Shown here piece after piece: positions 36,106-48,430 of a stretch of 64,000 nucleotides of DNA (positions within the stretch are counted from its first letter, which is position 1; each line of letters opens with the position of its first letter). The notes below the pieces were generated by a model. The model had not been told where the DNA came from. It did not search any database and was given only the letters and a program-made list of their open reading frames with translations. A program made the position numbers and the translations under genes. The DNA is taken from contig NC_063452.1 in NCBI RefSeq assembly GCF_020379485.1, positions 28,650,770 to 28,714,769 of the forward strand, written 5' to 3'. Source of the DNA: Brassica napus. Its lineage: Eukaryota > Streptophyta > Magnoliopsida > Brassicales > Brassicaceae.

Positions 36106-38983
36106 CTAATACAGGGAGTTGAAAGTAAAACAAGTAGCTACAATAGACCCAACACATATAATAAAAGAAGGAAGCAGAGTAACATTCAAAAGCATACTCT
36201 GCCCCAAGAACCCAGCAACGGTGATAGTTGCATCAGCAATCACACGTGCGATCGTTCCAGCCTCCGTCGACAATAAACCTCCATTGTACGTCCCACGTGA
36301 CAGCCTCGATGACATTACTCTCGATAGTAACGATAAGTTCACACCTACGGACAAAAAAAAACATTTCAAGAAAGCTGACAGATTCAGTGAAAATATTAAG
36401 ATCTTGAATCAATCTTATACCTTCAAGAACTTCAGCAGAAACAAACATGATGAACCCAGAGATAACGTATTGAGGCACGGTGTAAGGGACTACTACATGG
36501 AAGCTGAGAAGTATTCCAACACAGACCATAATCTCTGACGCCAACAGAATTTGCCTGTGATAAGAAAATTCACATTTTCAAATAAACCGAAAAAACAAGA
36601 AAATAACGTATGCATGTATTTTTACCGATCTTCAAACATGTTGCTGATATAGCTTCCAACAACGAGGTTAACCGGTAAAACAGTTAGACCAAGACAGAAC
36701 AAGAAGATTGAAACAGAACTCATGGACCAACCAAAGTAGTATGTGGTAACCACACTTGATTCTGATAAAAGAATCTCCATTGCATACTTGAGCATGAAGT
36801 ATATCAACAACTGAACCTAAAGGAAATTAAAAAAAAAGTTGTCATGTTTCATCACTCTTGTGAAAAAAATATGACAATCTTGAAAAGTTATAGATGTTTC
36901 TACCTTCACTGAAGGAGTGAGTAGCTTGTATGCAGCTACAAAGGAGTTAGCAGGTTTACGTGAATCTTCAGCAGACTCTTCACTTCCATCGCAGTCATCT
37001 TCATCATCATGTTCTGTTTCGTCTTGTGCAAGTAAAAGCTGTTTTGTAAGCCCCTTCTCCATGTTTCCATCTTGATCAGCTTCATCGAACATTAAAGATT
37101 CTTAAAATTAGATAAGAATATGCAAAAAAGATAACAAACCTAAATTCTCTTTAGTGCCATACCGGAGTTAGATTCTTGTGAAGTATGAACCTCTTCAGGC
37201 TCACGTGCTGGTTCCACGAAAGAAATAGCTAACCAGACCAAGTACATAAGCCAAGCAACAGCCATAACCCAACCGGGTAGTGTATCCTGGTTAAAGGTAA
37301 GATTGTAGATCTTGAAATTGGTTTGCAGTAAACCGGCAAGAGCAGGACCACAAGCCATTCCTAAAGCACTTGCACTAACAAAACCGGCTGAAGCCTGCAT
37401 CCGAATCTTCAAAGGCACACAATCGCTTATGTATCTCCGGTTCACTGCTCTTGCTGAACCAAATCTACAAAATGAATATACATAACAATCAAGTACAGTC
37501 TCGCAATAGCATAATCATCCGGCGTTTAAAAAAAACAAGGTCTCATGAAACCTAATGTATATATAACACAAAGCTAAAAGGGGACTTACCCACAGAATAA
37601 CCGGCCAATCAAGAGAAGAGCTAGTGAATTGAAGTCATAAGCCAAAGCATAAACTAGGTTCCCAACAAAAAGAACAATGCTGCTGAAAATAAGTGGTTTG
37701 AAGTATGACTTGTTGGACCAGGCGCTGAAGTAAACCGAAGAGAAGAGCTGAGCCACAGCCATTGCACCAATTACAACTCCACAAACCGTTGCTGCTGCTC
37801 CAAGGCTCATGGAGTAATCATCTGCTGTAGGAACAATGATATATGTATTGACCATATAGAGAAACGTGTTTGCCAAGTTTAACAAGAGCGACATGAAGTG
37901 ATATCTCCCTTCTTCTTGATCCGCTTGATCTTCATGAATCAGTAAATCTTCGTCTTGCATGATTAGAGCGTGTTGAGCCATGAAATTAAGGAAGTTTGTT
38001 GAACGTGTTAGCCTATCCACTGCATTCTTGATTGAATCCACCACAGGATCCTACAAGAAAGAAACACAAAAGATCGATGAAACATAACCATTTTAGAAAA
38101 ACTCGGTATGTATACATATGTCACACAAAAAGAACCTGAAGAGGAACAACAGGCTGATCATAAATTGATAAGAAGCTTCCTTGATTGTTTTGAAGCTCGT
38201 GAAGGTTTCGAGATATGGCTCCAACAACAGCTCCAAGACCCTATAAATCATTCAATATAATCAAAACGTTAGGCTTCTACTATAGTGACAGATTAAGCTG
38301 CGTGAGATTTTAAGAGCTTACCACATGTTTGAACACTTGCTGGAGTTGAGAGTAAGGATGATCAGCACGAGTCTTGACATAATAGTTTGTGAATCTATAG
38401 CCAAATCTCTTATCAAACTTCTTCAGTATCTTACGGATACCAATAGCATTCGTATCGATGAAAACAAGAAGCTTGAGAAGATCTTGTCCCACTGATCTAT
38501 AGGCCTCTCTTAGATTAGATATCTGAGATATGTCAGGCTCATCTTGGAGTGCATCATGACATTCCCTTAGCTTCTGCAACCTACTTGAAAGCAAACCTTG
38601 TTGCTCCAACATGAAAAGAGAGATTTTCTCTATCTGCAAGCATTTGGAAACATGTTTTTTATTATAAAGTTTGATGCATATGATTAAACAAGTGAAATTT
38701 TGTGAAGAAAAAAGAGAAAAACCTGATGATCCAACATCCTTGAGAAATCTTTAAGAACATGACGACGATCTAGACTTCCTACTTCGATTTGTCGACCATA
38801 TTGCTTCACTTTCTTCTTCATCAATTTGTAATTGATGTAATATCTATATAGAAATAGAACAAAAAAGGATGTACATGAATCACATTGCTTTAAACATTAT
38901 ACCAACCAGATCTTGAATATAGAAACATACTCTTGCCATTCTTCAATGCTTCTTTCCTTGAGCTTCTTCCCAAATGCGACCAT
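36106..38983 (-). CDS. PHT5: SPX-MFS vacuolar phosphate transporter, 10 exons
   Basis: Minus-strand exons in order: 38983-38931, 38843-38723, 38633-38322, 38240-38136, 38050-37590, 37464-37163, 37100-36904, 36816-36626, 36554-36421, 36344-36106; 704 residues. The N-terminal SPX domain (about residues 1-180, starting [20 protein letters not shown], with [12 protein letters not shown]) binds inositol pyrophosphates and senses phosphate status. It is followed by a major-facilitator transmembrane domain with a hydrophilic acidic loop (exon 7, [13 protein letters not shown]). The family (PHT5/VPT) loads phosphate into the vacuole at the tonoplast. The Arabidopsis counterpart is At4g11810; the exact PHT5 number is not asserted. 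It is tail to tail with HMGS. A shadow frame on the + strand at 36119-36538 is not a gene. Confidence 0.95.
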
Positions 38984-40215
38984 TTTCTACAACAAAATTA
39001 AGATTAATTACATTAGAATAGACTTGTTGTACAAGTATCTACAAAGCATCTTTGCTTACAAATTGTGTATCACTGAATTATGCAGATGCTAGCTAAATTT
39101 TCAATAAAAGTTATTTTAAGTTGATCTTTTCTAATTTCTTTCACTAAGCTAAAAACTAAACAGTTTAAGATTTAAGAAGATGTATGTACTACCTCTTGTC
39201 ACCCTCCTCGTTCTTCTCCGTACCGTTTTTTTTTTTTTTTTGGCTCAACAACAACTTTATATTAATCCAAACTTCAGAGACTTCTACGTACCGTTTTGAT
39301 GAATCAAGAAACACAGAGAGAGATTATTGAATTATAAGTTTTTAACTATTAAATTAGAATTTTGAGTGAATATATATACAGCTAACAGAAATTGAACTTT
39401 TGCAAAACGGCTATGATATAACTCCAAATATCCAACATCAGATACACGTGATGATGACACATATTTCAAAAAAAATTATATAACAAAATTGAATGTCCGA
39501 GCTTGGAATTTATTTTTAACATAAGTTAAAACTAATCTCACAAAAAATGCAAATTAAAGAAGGCGAAACGCCTGGTTTTCTCTCGCTGTTTTGTATACCA
39601 TGTCTAAATTCAGGAATTAGTATAAATTTAAGAAATTCGAATTCCAAAAATCATAATATTGAAGAAAAACATTTAAACTCCTCCTCTCTCTTTTTTTTAT
39701 AGGAGAGAAAGAAAGAAAAACAGAGACAGTAATGTACCTCAAAAGTTTTTGTTTTGTACAAATGTACCTCAAAATTTGAATATGAAAAGCTCAGATGATA
39801 GAGACAGGAACAAAGAGAGAGAGAACAAATATTCCAGATTTTATATGTTGCTGAAAATCCTACGTAACGCTGAAACTTCGGGACTTTCTCTTTAACCCTA
39901 TTTTCACCAAGAATCCAAATATGATTTACTGGAGAAAGAAAAAAAAACAATGAGGAAAATATAATAAATAGTGGCTCTGGTGAGCTCTGTATATTTATAA
40001 AATTGAGGTAGATATTTGGATATAGATTAGAGATTCATGTTTTGGTATTTTTTTATTTCCTCTTTGGGACTGGAAAAAAAAAGATTTTGTTGAGTACAGT
40101 ATTATTAAGTTTTACAAAGCCTGAAAAAGTGTAACAAGATAGAGATTCATGTTTTGGTTTTTCTTCTTTGAAATCGGGAGAAAAAAAAAAGTTTTTCTGT
40201 TGAATACCATCTTAA
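38984..40215. other. Transporter 5' flank and MULE left flank
   Basis: The near part (38984-39400) probably holds the transporter 5' UTR and promoter. The far part has no supported gene. Bases 40024-40224 form an imperfect tandem duplication: a unit starting 'agagattcatgttttggt' occurs at about 40028 and 40141. The second copy is split by the MULE, and its end 'aaagcctgaaaaagtgtaa' reappears right of the MULE at 51631. Confidence 0.5.
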
Positions 40216-40224
40216 TTTTTATAA

Positions 40225-40295
40225 GGGAGGATTGTTTTTTTAAAGCAAAAAATGATAACTATGTCCCTTTCGACTAATCTATATTTTGTGCCATT
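40225..40295 (+). repeat. Left terminal inverted repeat of MULE
   Basis: Starts GGGAGGATTG. It aligns with the complement of the right end over roughly 65 bases with scattered mismatches. Farther in, at about 40590-40780, there are repeated 'aatctacacatta' and 'gtagaaaccgatttctacag' words of roughly 60-bp period, likely subterminal repeats. Confidence 0.8.
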
Positions 40296-40981
40296 TTTTC
40301 CTAAAACACCCTTTAATATATTTGAAAATAAATTTAATAAATAGTTTTACAAACAAAAAAAATTGAAAAAATAGTAACTTTTGAAAAAATACCTATATGA
40401 ACTTAGTGGTATTTTTTCCAGTTATAAAAAAGTTGAAATCATAAATTTCAGATTATGTTATAAATAAAGTAGAAATGACATTCTATGAAGTAGAAAACGA
40501 AATCTATTTTTTTTATTGAATCTACAATGTTTAGAATACGTGATCTACGTAAATATGAGTATTCTAAAAATATTTAGAATACACATTCTGCGCTTAACCT
40601 ACCGTTCTAAAATCTATAAAAATCAAAATCTACACATTAATATAAATCTAAAACACGTAGAAACCGACTTCTACAGATTTACTATAAATCTAAAATATGT
40701 AGAAATCAAAATCTACACATTACTATAATTCTAAAAAACTGTAGAAACCGATTTCTACAGATTAGCTGTATTCTACGGATAAGAAATCAGTTCCTAAAAA
40801 TATGGAAACAAAATATTTGGGAATATTCACTTTTATATTTTGTAAAAAAAATTGATTTTAAAAAAAAAACGAAAAAGGAACTAAACAAAACGAAAAAAAA
40901 CCTTGGTAACCTTCTTCGTCGTCTTCTATATTCCATTGATTGTTCACAAAATTTTCACAAAAATTTTACATTATTTCTACC

Positions 40982-43000
40982 ATGATTCATGTCTATGCTT
41001 CATGTGGTGTTTGGGAATTGGTTGTATCTTCAGGTTGGAGTTTTAATGTTGATAAAAAGAAAGGGGGAAGGTTACTTGCTTTGGAATTGAAGTCCTCTCT
41101 GGAACAGTTACAGAAAAACGTTATAGAGGATTTTGGTTTTGAAGAAACGGAAGCCGATTTGGAGTTGAGTTACCTTCCTATTGGGTTGATCAATTCATCA
41201 GAATGTCCACCGGTGATCATTGGAAACTCACGGCAAGTTCAAAATTTTCTAGGGTTTTGTAAGAAGCATCAGTCAACTCAATTGTGTGTTAGCTATAAAG
41301 CAAAGCAAGGAAATCCAAATAAGGTCGAAATTGATCTTAATAAGATGCCAACTAATGCAAGTACTAGTGAAAAGAACGAGCGAAATCCTTGTGACATTGG
41401 GGCCGCTTCAAGTATTGTTAAGGGGGCTAAGCATAACGAGAAGAAGAAAGGGAAGATGAAGCAAAGTGAAGTTGATGGAGATGATTATGATGCTGACAAG
41501 CATAATGAGAAGAAGAAAGGAAAGATGAAGCAAGACGAGGTTGATGGAGATGATTATGATGCTGACAACATCAACTCTGAAAAAGAAAACATAGAAAAAT
41601 TGGCAAAGAGTCCGGTGGTCGAATTGGTTAAGACGGGAGATCTTTTCCTCAACAAAACAGTTTTGAAAGCGAGTTCTGAGTTATGTGCAATGAAGCATAA
41701 CTTTCACTACACAGTTACCAACTCCAATAAATCAGTTTGGTGTATTAGATGCACTGATAAGGTGTGCTTTTGGGGTGCTCGAGCAGAGTGTTTGAAGGGC
41801 TCCACATATTTTATTATTAAGAAGTATGTCGGTGTACATTCCTTCGCACCTTCAAGCAAAACCAGTGCTGGAAAGACAGCTTCAGCGAAAACTATAGGCG
41901 GTCTGATCATGCATAAATATGAAGGTATCAAGGAAGGGCCTAAAGCGAAAGATATTGTTCAGATTATGCGTAATGATTATGGGTGTGAGATCTCTGATTC
42001 TTTAGCATGGGATTCCCGTGAATATGCAGTCAACGCTGTTAGAGGTATTCCAGAGGAAAGTTATGGGAAAATACCAAAATACTTGTACATGCTGCGAGAG
42101 GCCAATCCGGGTACACATTCCCCTTATGAGACTGACGTCAATGGTAGATTTCGATATCTGTTTATAGCGTTTGGTCAATCGATCAGAGGCTTTAGCAAAG
42201 TCATGAGGCGTGTAATTGTTGTCGATGGAACATTCTTGAAGAGTAAATTCAAAGGGGTGCTACTGGTTGCAACTGCTATAGATGGAAATTCAAATTTATA
42301 TCCTATTGCATTTGGGATAGTAGACTCTGAGAATGAACAGTCTTGGGAATGGTTTATGAGACAGTTAAAAGTTGTTGTTGCTAATGATAATGGTTTGTCT
42401 TTTATTTCGGATAGACAAGTGTCAATAGCGATGGCACTGGAGAAAGTGTATCCGCTAGCGAGACATGGTATTTGTATTCATAATTTGTTGAATAATGTGA
42501 TATCATATTTCAAGGGGAAGGGATTAGCTAGGTTGATTTCTAAGGTTTCGAAGGCTTATAGAGTGGTTGATTTCAAGAAGACGTTTGCTCATGTTTGCAA
42601 TATCAGTCCAGCAATTGTAAATTATCTTATGGAAGCGGATGTCAAAAAGTGGGCTAGATGTCAATTTCATGGATACATGTATGACATTAGGACAAACAAT
42701 CCTGCAGAGTCGATAAATTCTGCGTTGCGTTCGCCGAGAGAGTTTCCCGTAATTCCTTTGGTGGACAGTATTAGAGAAATGCTGACACACTGGTTTTTTA
42801 AGCGTAAGAAGTTGATTTCAAAGCACACCCATCGTTTGACCATAGATGTGGAGGAAAAGATCGATAGGAGAATCGAAAAGGGGAAAACTTTCAGAGTTTA
42901 CCCTGTAACCGATAGCCAGCTGCTTGTTAAAGGCGATACAATTGACTGCTTTGTTGATTTGGACAAACGGACTTGTTCTTGTGGGAAGTACGACCTCTAG
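40982..43000 (+). pseudogene. MURA/MuDR-type transposase, interrupted by a stop in its zinc finger
   Basis: An open frame of 672 codons starts at ATG 40982 (the codon at 40940 is TTG). An N-terminal MuDR-like region is followed by a Lys/Asp-rich linker with a 23-residue tandem duplication (KHNEKKKGKMKQ...DYDAD), a DNA-binding region with CxxC and CxxH-like residues, and the MULE transposase core. The first catalytic Asp is in VVDGTF (about residue 415), the second in FISDRQ (about 477), and NNPAESINS marks the C-terminal core. The frame stops at 42998-43000 inside a SWIM zinc finger: CSCGKYDL, stop, KIPCRH. Beyond it a 2-base shift near 43040 is needed to reach the frame at 43063-43296 (TTGAWREAYQESI). 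The stop and frameshift indicate a damaged copy. Confidence 0.88.
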
Positions 43001-43296
43001 AAGATCCCTTGTAGACACGCAATAAAAGCCGGTTTCTTTGTTGGTATATAGAACCATATACATTGACTGATTTTTTGTATACCACGGGAGCTTGGAGAGA
43101 AGCTTATCAAGAAAGCATAAATTCCATTTCAGTTCCTGCAGATGGTTGGTCCGTCCCACAAGTTGTGGAAAATTCCGAAGTGCTACCGCCTGAGAAAAGA
43201 AGATCTCTTGGAAGAAATAGAAAACACAGATATGAAACTGTTGAAGACAAAATCCGATCATCACAAGGATCACAGGGGGGTCAGCTTCGCAAGTGA
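43001..43296 (+). pseudogene. C-terminal remainder of MURA transposase after stop and frameshift
   Basis: The stretch directly after the stop encodes KIPCRHAIKAGFF in the original frame, completing the SWIM motif CxCx7CxH. From about 43040 the frame changes, and 43063-43296 encodes TDFLYTTGAWREAYQESI and a basic tail ending QLRK. This ordering is typical of plant MURA C-termini, so the two lesions are recent relative to the family. A separate ATG at the start of the last frame is probably not used. Confidence 0.75.
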
Positions 43297-43554
43297 AGTA
43301 GATGTGGTTTTCGTGGTCATAATAGAGCAACTTGCAAGATGCCAATATAGTCGATTTGTTTGTTGTGTTCTTCACAATTTAGTGAAAGTTTTTCAGACTT
43401 CATTTGCTTGATTTCTAGTAACTTTGTTTCAGTTTGTGACAACTTTGTTTCAGTTTTTCAGATTATATTTGCTTGAATTTTAGTAACTTTGTTTCAGTTT
43501 GGGAAAACTTTGTTTAATTTTCATGATGTATTAACTTGGTTAGAAGATCTGAGT

Positions 43555-43790
43555 CAATCGATCCCTTTAACAAACTGTGATGTTCGATCCGTCGGGATCG
43601 ATCGATTTGTAGACTAACCGGTCGATCCAGCCGGTCGATCCTGATCAATATGCAGAACAAACAAAAAACATGGACTATCTTTTGATCGACCTGGTATAGT
43701 TCTCTCGATCGGCAAAGCTCGATTGGCAAAGCTCGATCTCGTACCGATCGATCGATCGACTATTTGGATCGATCGATCCCAGACTCTGAT
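43555..43790. repeat. GATCGATC-rich module 1 (inverted relative to modules 2 and 3)
   Basis: Contains many 'gatcgatcgatc' palindromes, 'ggtcgatcc' words, and a core 'gatcaatatgcagaacaaac'. The core is the complement of 'gtttgctctgcataatgatc' in module 2 (46275-46505) and its relative in module 3 (51295-51475). It lies between the 3' ends of the transposase and unit A. Confidence 0.75.
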
Positions 43791-44052
43791 AAATCTCTAC
43801 GACAGATTTCCCCACTTGATTTGAACCGAATTTAACTCATCAAAATAGAGAGAATAGGATAAAAACCTGCATTTATCTTCTCCTTCATGACTATACTTAA
43901 TAGAATGGTAACTCACTATAGGTTATATAATAAATAAAAGTTATAATCCAAACAGGGTATATAAAACATGAAAACACCCAAATCCGAATTCGAAATGCAC
44001 AGAAAATTAAAAAAAACGGTGGAATACAATGGAAAGATATAACTGATACTGA

Positions 44053-45649
44053 TCATTGGTGGTCGTCAGGACTGCAGCTCCTACTCTGTCCTGGTGCTCG
44101 TCTGCTCCTATGGAGGTGTGAACCTCGCTCTGCATCGGCTGCTTCATCAGATGGTTCATCTCCTGCGTCGTCTCCAGTCATACCAGCAGCCTCCGAAGTC
44201 TGTGGAGCGCGGCAGCTGGAAGGAGTAGGTGGACATCTAATCTTTGCAAGTGCACCCCACACAGTCTGCATCATCGTTGAGAGCTTGAGAATGGTGGTGC
44301 GTCCAGAATCAAACTGACTAGTATAGGGTGGTAACAAATACTCCATGGAAGGGTCTGGAGTATGATCGACTGAGATATCTGGAATGGTGTCATCCTCACA
44401 TTGTGTCTGCGCAGGACCCGAAGAAGAGGAACCACGACGACGTTTTGAAGCTGGTGGAGGAGGCGTGTAAAGAACTTCAGTAGGAGGCATGAACTTCATG
44501 TTCTCCACAGACGTCAGAGATGTAATAGCGGGCTATGGAAGCTTGCAATGAAGGATTGTCCCATCAGGCATGGTAAAACGGTAAATTTTACCAGAGTGGA
44601 GGATCTTGGTGTTTAGGAAGAACTGGGCATCAAATCTGTCAATCGTATCCACACATGGAGTATCCGAAAGATCTATATCATGATGTTTGAAGATCCGAGT
44701 AAGTAGACTGCCAATAGACTCTCCCAAAGGCTTCTTGTCAAGAGGACGAAGACCCCTAAACTTCCCTTCAAACAACATCTGAGCAAACAATGCTCCCATG
44801 TTTACCGAAAGCTCTGCTGGAGGTTCATCTGTAACGTCATACGTCGGCCTGAGAGCTAATGGCAGCCTGTAGTGAATAAGCTGCGCTTCATCCTCAGTAA
44901 GTGCTCCTGCTTTTGACTTTCCTAGTAGAAGATGATCCAGATATTTTGCTACCACTCGCAAGACCAGGTTTCTGAGCATTGCAAGTTTAGCTTCCCGGGA
45001 TACATAGAACTGTCTGCAATCTTGCCCCATAACAGGTAAGCACAAGGGAACTTGGGCAAAGAGCATGCCTTATGTCGGGTCTCAAATCCGAATAGTGTAC
45101 ACAGCTCGTGTATAGACATCTCATAAAGCAGTCCTCTTCATAGGAATGTAAGTTTACCTTTGCTAGCAACTTTGTTTACCTCGGACTTGTAGTGCAACTC
45201 TACTAAGAGAGGAACTGTATAACCAAGTCTGGATATAAGGGTTGAGGATCGTAGCCAAGAGTCTCAAGACCCATGTTTTTTCACATCTTTTTGACATCAC
45301 GCATAATTCCCAACTCCTTTGTAGTGTAATCACAGATGAACTTTGTTGGTTTCAATCTCATCCGCTGCAAACCATTGTAGAGAATGCAGTGGTAATCACT
45401 CCAACCAGCATAGTAATCGCGGTTTGCGTAGGATGCAAGTTCTTTCAGCATCTTCTTACTTGAGATATGTCGGTTATGAATTGTAGGGAGTTTAGAGAAT
45501 GGAGTCAATGGGTCATGAGGCCAAGGGGCTGCTTCGCGAGGCTCATCACTTTCGGGATGAGATGAGGTCGAAGCAGCTGTTGTGTCACGTGTCTGTGTTG
45601 TCGCTGGTGCTGCTTCCTTGGTCTTTTTCGGTGCTCCTTTTTTCACCAT
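44053..45649 (-). pseudogene. MULE minus-strand unit A, ORF-1-like protein with frameshifts
   Basis: The start is at 45649 (MVKKGAPKKTKEAAPATT). Frames at 45281-45649, 44533-45066 and 44053-44508 continue one another only with frameshifts, around 45060-45280 and near 44510-44530. The first part contains APWPHDPLTPF and RDYYAGWSDY, and the second AKLAMLRNLVLRVVAKYL and ESIGSLLTRIF. The overall make-up resembles plant transposon or Athila-type ORF-1 proteins, but that comparison is from memory and weak. The function is unknown. The 3' part is Pro/Ser-rich (TPPPPASKRRRGSSSSG). No catalytic motif was recognised. Confidence 0.55.
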
Positions 45650-46510
45650 TTTCTGCACACAACCCTTAACAAATGAGTTCTCAAAGGTAAAACCGAGTAA
45701 ATTGGCATGGACAATGATTCAACATCAATGCAACTCAACAACTAACTTTAAAGCATCAGCAATCTCACTCTATTAATTCCAAATTTCGAATTTTTTTTTT
45801 TAAGAAATAACCATAATTTCTTAAATCAAACTTAAAACTATGAATTAAGGCATGGGCTATATGGAAAATCGTCCCTAATCATCACCCTAACACACGGTTT
45901 AACCCAAAACAACTTAAAAAACTAAAAAAAATAACCTTTTACTATCTGAATTTCGAACTATAGAAGTGGAGATAAAGTTTTATACCTTTGCAGATCAACC
46001 GAAAGAGTGGTAGATTCGGAAATAGCTCACGAAATCGTGTGGGTTAGGCTCAAGAATCGTCCAAATCGGAGTTAAATCGAGAGAGATAGGGTTTATGAAC
46101 TTGGGTTTGATCCCATTCTCTCAAGAACAATTGGGGAAGGAGATAACAGTGAGGGTTTGATCTAAGTCTCTCATGATTTTATTCATAAAATCGTGTTAGT
46201 CCGGTTCAAATTAAGTAGGTATCAAACCGGATTTAACCGACGAAAACCATGAAATCGATTTGAGAGACTTATCTGGGTGCGGGATCGATCGATCTCAAAG
46301 ACAGATCGATCGATCTACACGAGATAGAGCTTTGCCGAACGAGCGTACTGGAACAGGTCGATCATAATATACTGTGCATTTTTTGTTTGCTCTGCATAAT
46401 GATCACAAACGACCGACTGGATCGACCGGGTACTTTCAGAACGATCGATCTGTCTAGATCGAGCTTTTCCGGATCGACCAGTTAGTTTCGATCGATCGAT
46501 CAAAACTAGG
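45650..46510 (-). promoter_or_regulatory. Leader and upstream region of unit A, homologous to that of unit B
   Basis: Read on the minus strand, module 2 of GATC repeats (46275-46505) comes first, then 'tagggttt', 'ggtttaaccgtg'-like and 'aagaaattatggtt' words, then the start codon of unit A. The same order, diverged, occurs at 50703-51480 before unit B. A possible splice acceptor (tgtgtgcag) precedes the ATG. This may be a duplicated promoter with a 5' UTR intron; function is inferred from position only. Confidence 0.6.
46275..46505. repeat. GATCGATC-rich module 2
   Basis: Four clusters of 'gatcgatcgat' or 'gatcgatc' surround a core ('ctgtgcattttttgtttgctctgcataatgatca') of which the left and right parts recur in modules 1 and 3. 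It lies upstream of unit A in that unit's orientation. Confidence 0.75.
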
Positions 46511-47759
46511 CAGACCGGTTTTGCAATTGTTTTTTGAGTTTAGGGAACGTTATGGTTTCTCAATTGATAATGTTGTCTTTCATTTTGTAAACTCAAGTAC
46601 TGTATATAGCAAAAAAACCATTATAACATAAACTTTGTATGTTATAACATAAACTCCTAAAACAATTACAAAATAAGTCTAAAAAAGCATAACCAACAAT
46701 AAATCATAAATCATAAATCATCAATCTCAACATACTCGGCAGGCTTACTACACTTAATAGGCTCATACTTTGACATTCTCTCAATCAATTCAAGATCATT
46801 AGCTGCTTCCCATAAATCTCACACAATCTTTATCCGAGCTCCCCAGATGTTATCATCACTCACCAAAGATATGTCCAACCCAAGCACGTGGCATTTGATG
46901 TGTTTTATAGTGTACACACCACAATGACAGTTAAGTCGATTAAGACCACTCATAGGTACATAGCAAACATTGTACGGAGTGATGGTGAGATGCTTCTGTA
47001 CTGTCAATGACTGAACGGCCTTGACAATCCGAGGAATAAGCTGCGCGAAAGCTTCCACTTCCTTGATTTTTTCTACCCGTGCAATCAAACACCTGGATAT
47101 TCCTAGTCATAAAACTGATGCATAAAGCAATCCAATGGTTGCAATTGACCCAGACAGGAACGTACATCCGATCCACATCGACATTCCACAACATCCGTTT
47201 TCTTCCATGAGAAGACAGTTCACCTTTACCGTATTCCAGTAATAACGGATCCATAGTGTACTTCTTAATACCCTTACTGAAATTCTGGTAATCCTTAGCG
47301 ATGAGGTCGCTGAAGACGGATGTCATGAAAGCAACACGGTCTACGTTCCATCGTTTCAATGTTGTTCTTTCCCGGAAAACGTACATTACATCATCAATTT
47401 CCTACAAAAACAAAGACAAATCTGTAATGTAAACATTTATATAATAGCTAGCATTTTATAGAAATGAGCGGTTGAATGCTTACGTAGTTTTTAAGCCAAT
47501 TGCTTGCAGACATACATAATACGTCCGGCTAGATCATCATCTAACATAGAAGGACCAATCTGTATAGCTCTGTAAACAAAATACAATGGTAGAGATGTCA
47601 ATTACTAAGAACATCAACTGAATGATATATACAAAGGAATAACATGCGTTCGTGTATTTTGCCAGTCCTGCATCTTCTTAAAATCTGCAGGATGCACAAA
47701 CACCAAGCAGCGATAAGGGAAATCTTCTCCGTCTAGCTCCATATCTCGGTCATCTAATC

Positions 47760-47912
47760 GGACCGCTGGCTTCTTCAATGATTTTGGAAGTTCCAATGAA
47801 TCTGCTGGCTTCTTCAATGATTTTGGAAGTTCCAACCAATCCAAAGAATCTGCTGGCTTCTTTAATGATTTTGGAAGTTCCAACCAATCCAATGAGTCTT
47901 CGACTTTAGCTT
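47760..47912 (-). repeat. 48-bp tandem repeat in Ulp1-like unit
   Basis: Three copies of a unit encoding DSLDWLELPKSLKKPA; the last copy lacks the DW pair. The copies are nearly identical in DNA ('tgctggcttcttcaatgatttt' class words on +), so the duplication is recent. It stays in frame. Confidence 0.8.
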
Positions 47913-48430
47913 TAGAAGGATTCAAACCTTTAACAAATGTGACTATGGAAGGTTCTTCATGCAACTTTCCAAAAACTCTTGTGTACCCATATGAAGATCA
48001 CTAGCTGATGATTGAGTAACGTTTGCACGCGGTAAATTAACACACGAATCAGCAGTCTTTAACTCTTGTTTTTTTACATCTTGTTGACAAACACATAGAA
48101 ATACAAATTACACATACAAATTTCAAGTTCAAAATAGAGCCATTACATAAACGTCAAGTTCCAAATCCATAATAAACATACAAACTTCCAAATACATATT
48201 ACATTAAATAGAGCCATTACATTAATGTCAAGTTTCAAATACATATTACCGCCTAGTTCCAAGTTCCAACAACCTAGCTTCAAAGAACTACATTCCATCG
48301 CCTAGTTCCAAACTTTCAACAACTTTTTTAACGCTTTCTCTTAGTAGTTACGTTTTTCTTTGATGGAGCTGTGCCTTTTTTGCTCGTGCTAGGACCAGTA
48401 TTGATTTTGGTCATGCTACGACCGCTTGCT

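Noticed and set aside
36119..36538. Plus-strand frame of 139 codons
   Set aside because: It is antisense to exons 9-10 of the SPX-MFS transporter, which has full splice and domain support.
40940..40981. Longer transposase N-terminus
   Set aside because: It would begin at TTG; the first ATG in frame is at 40982.
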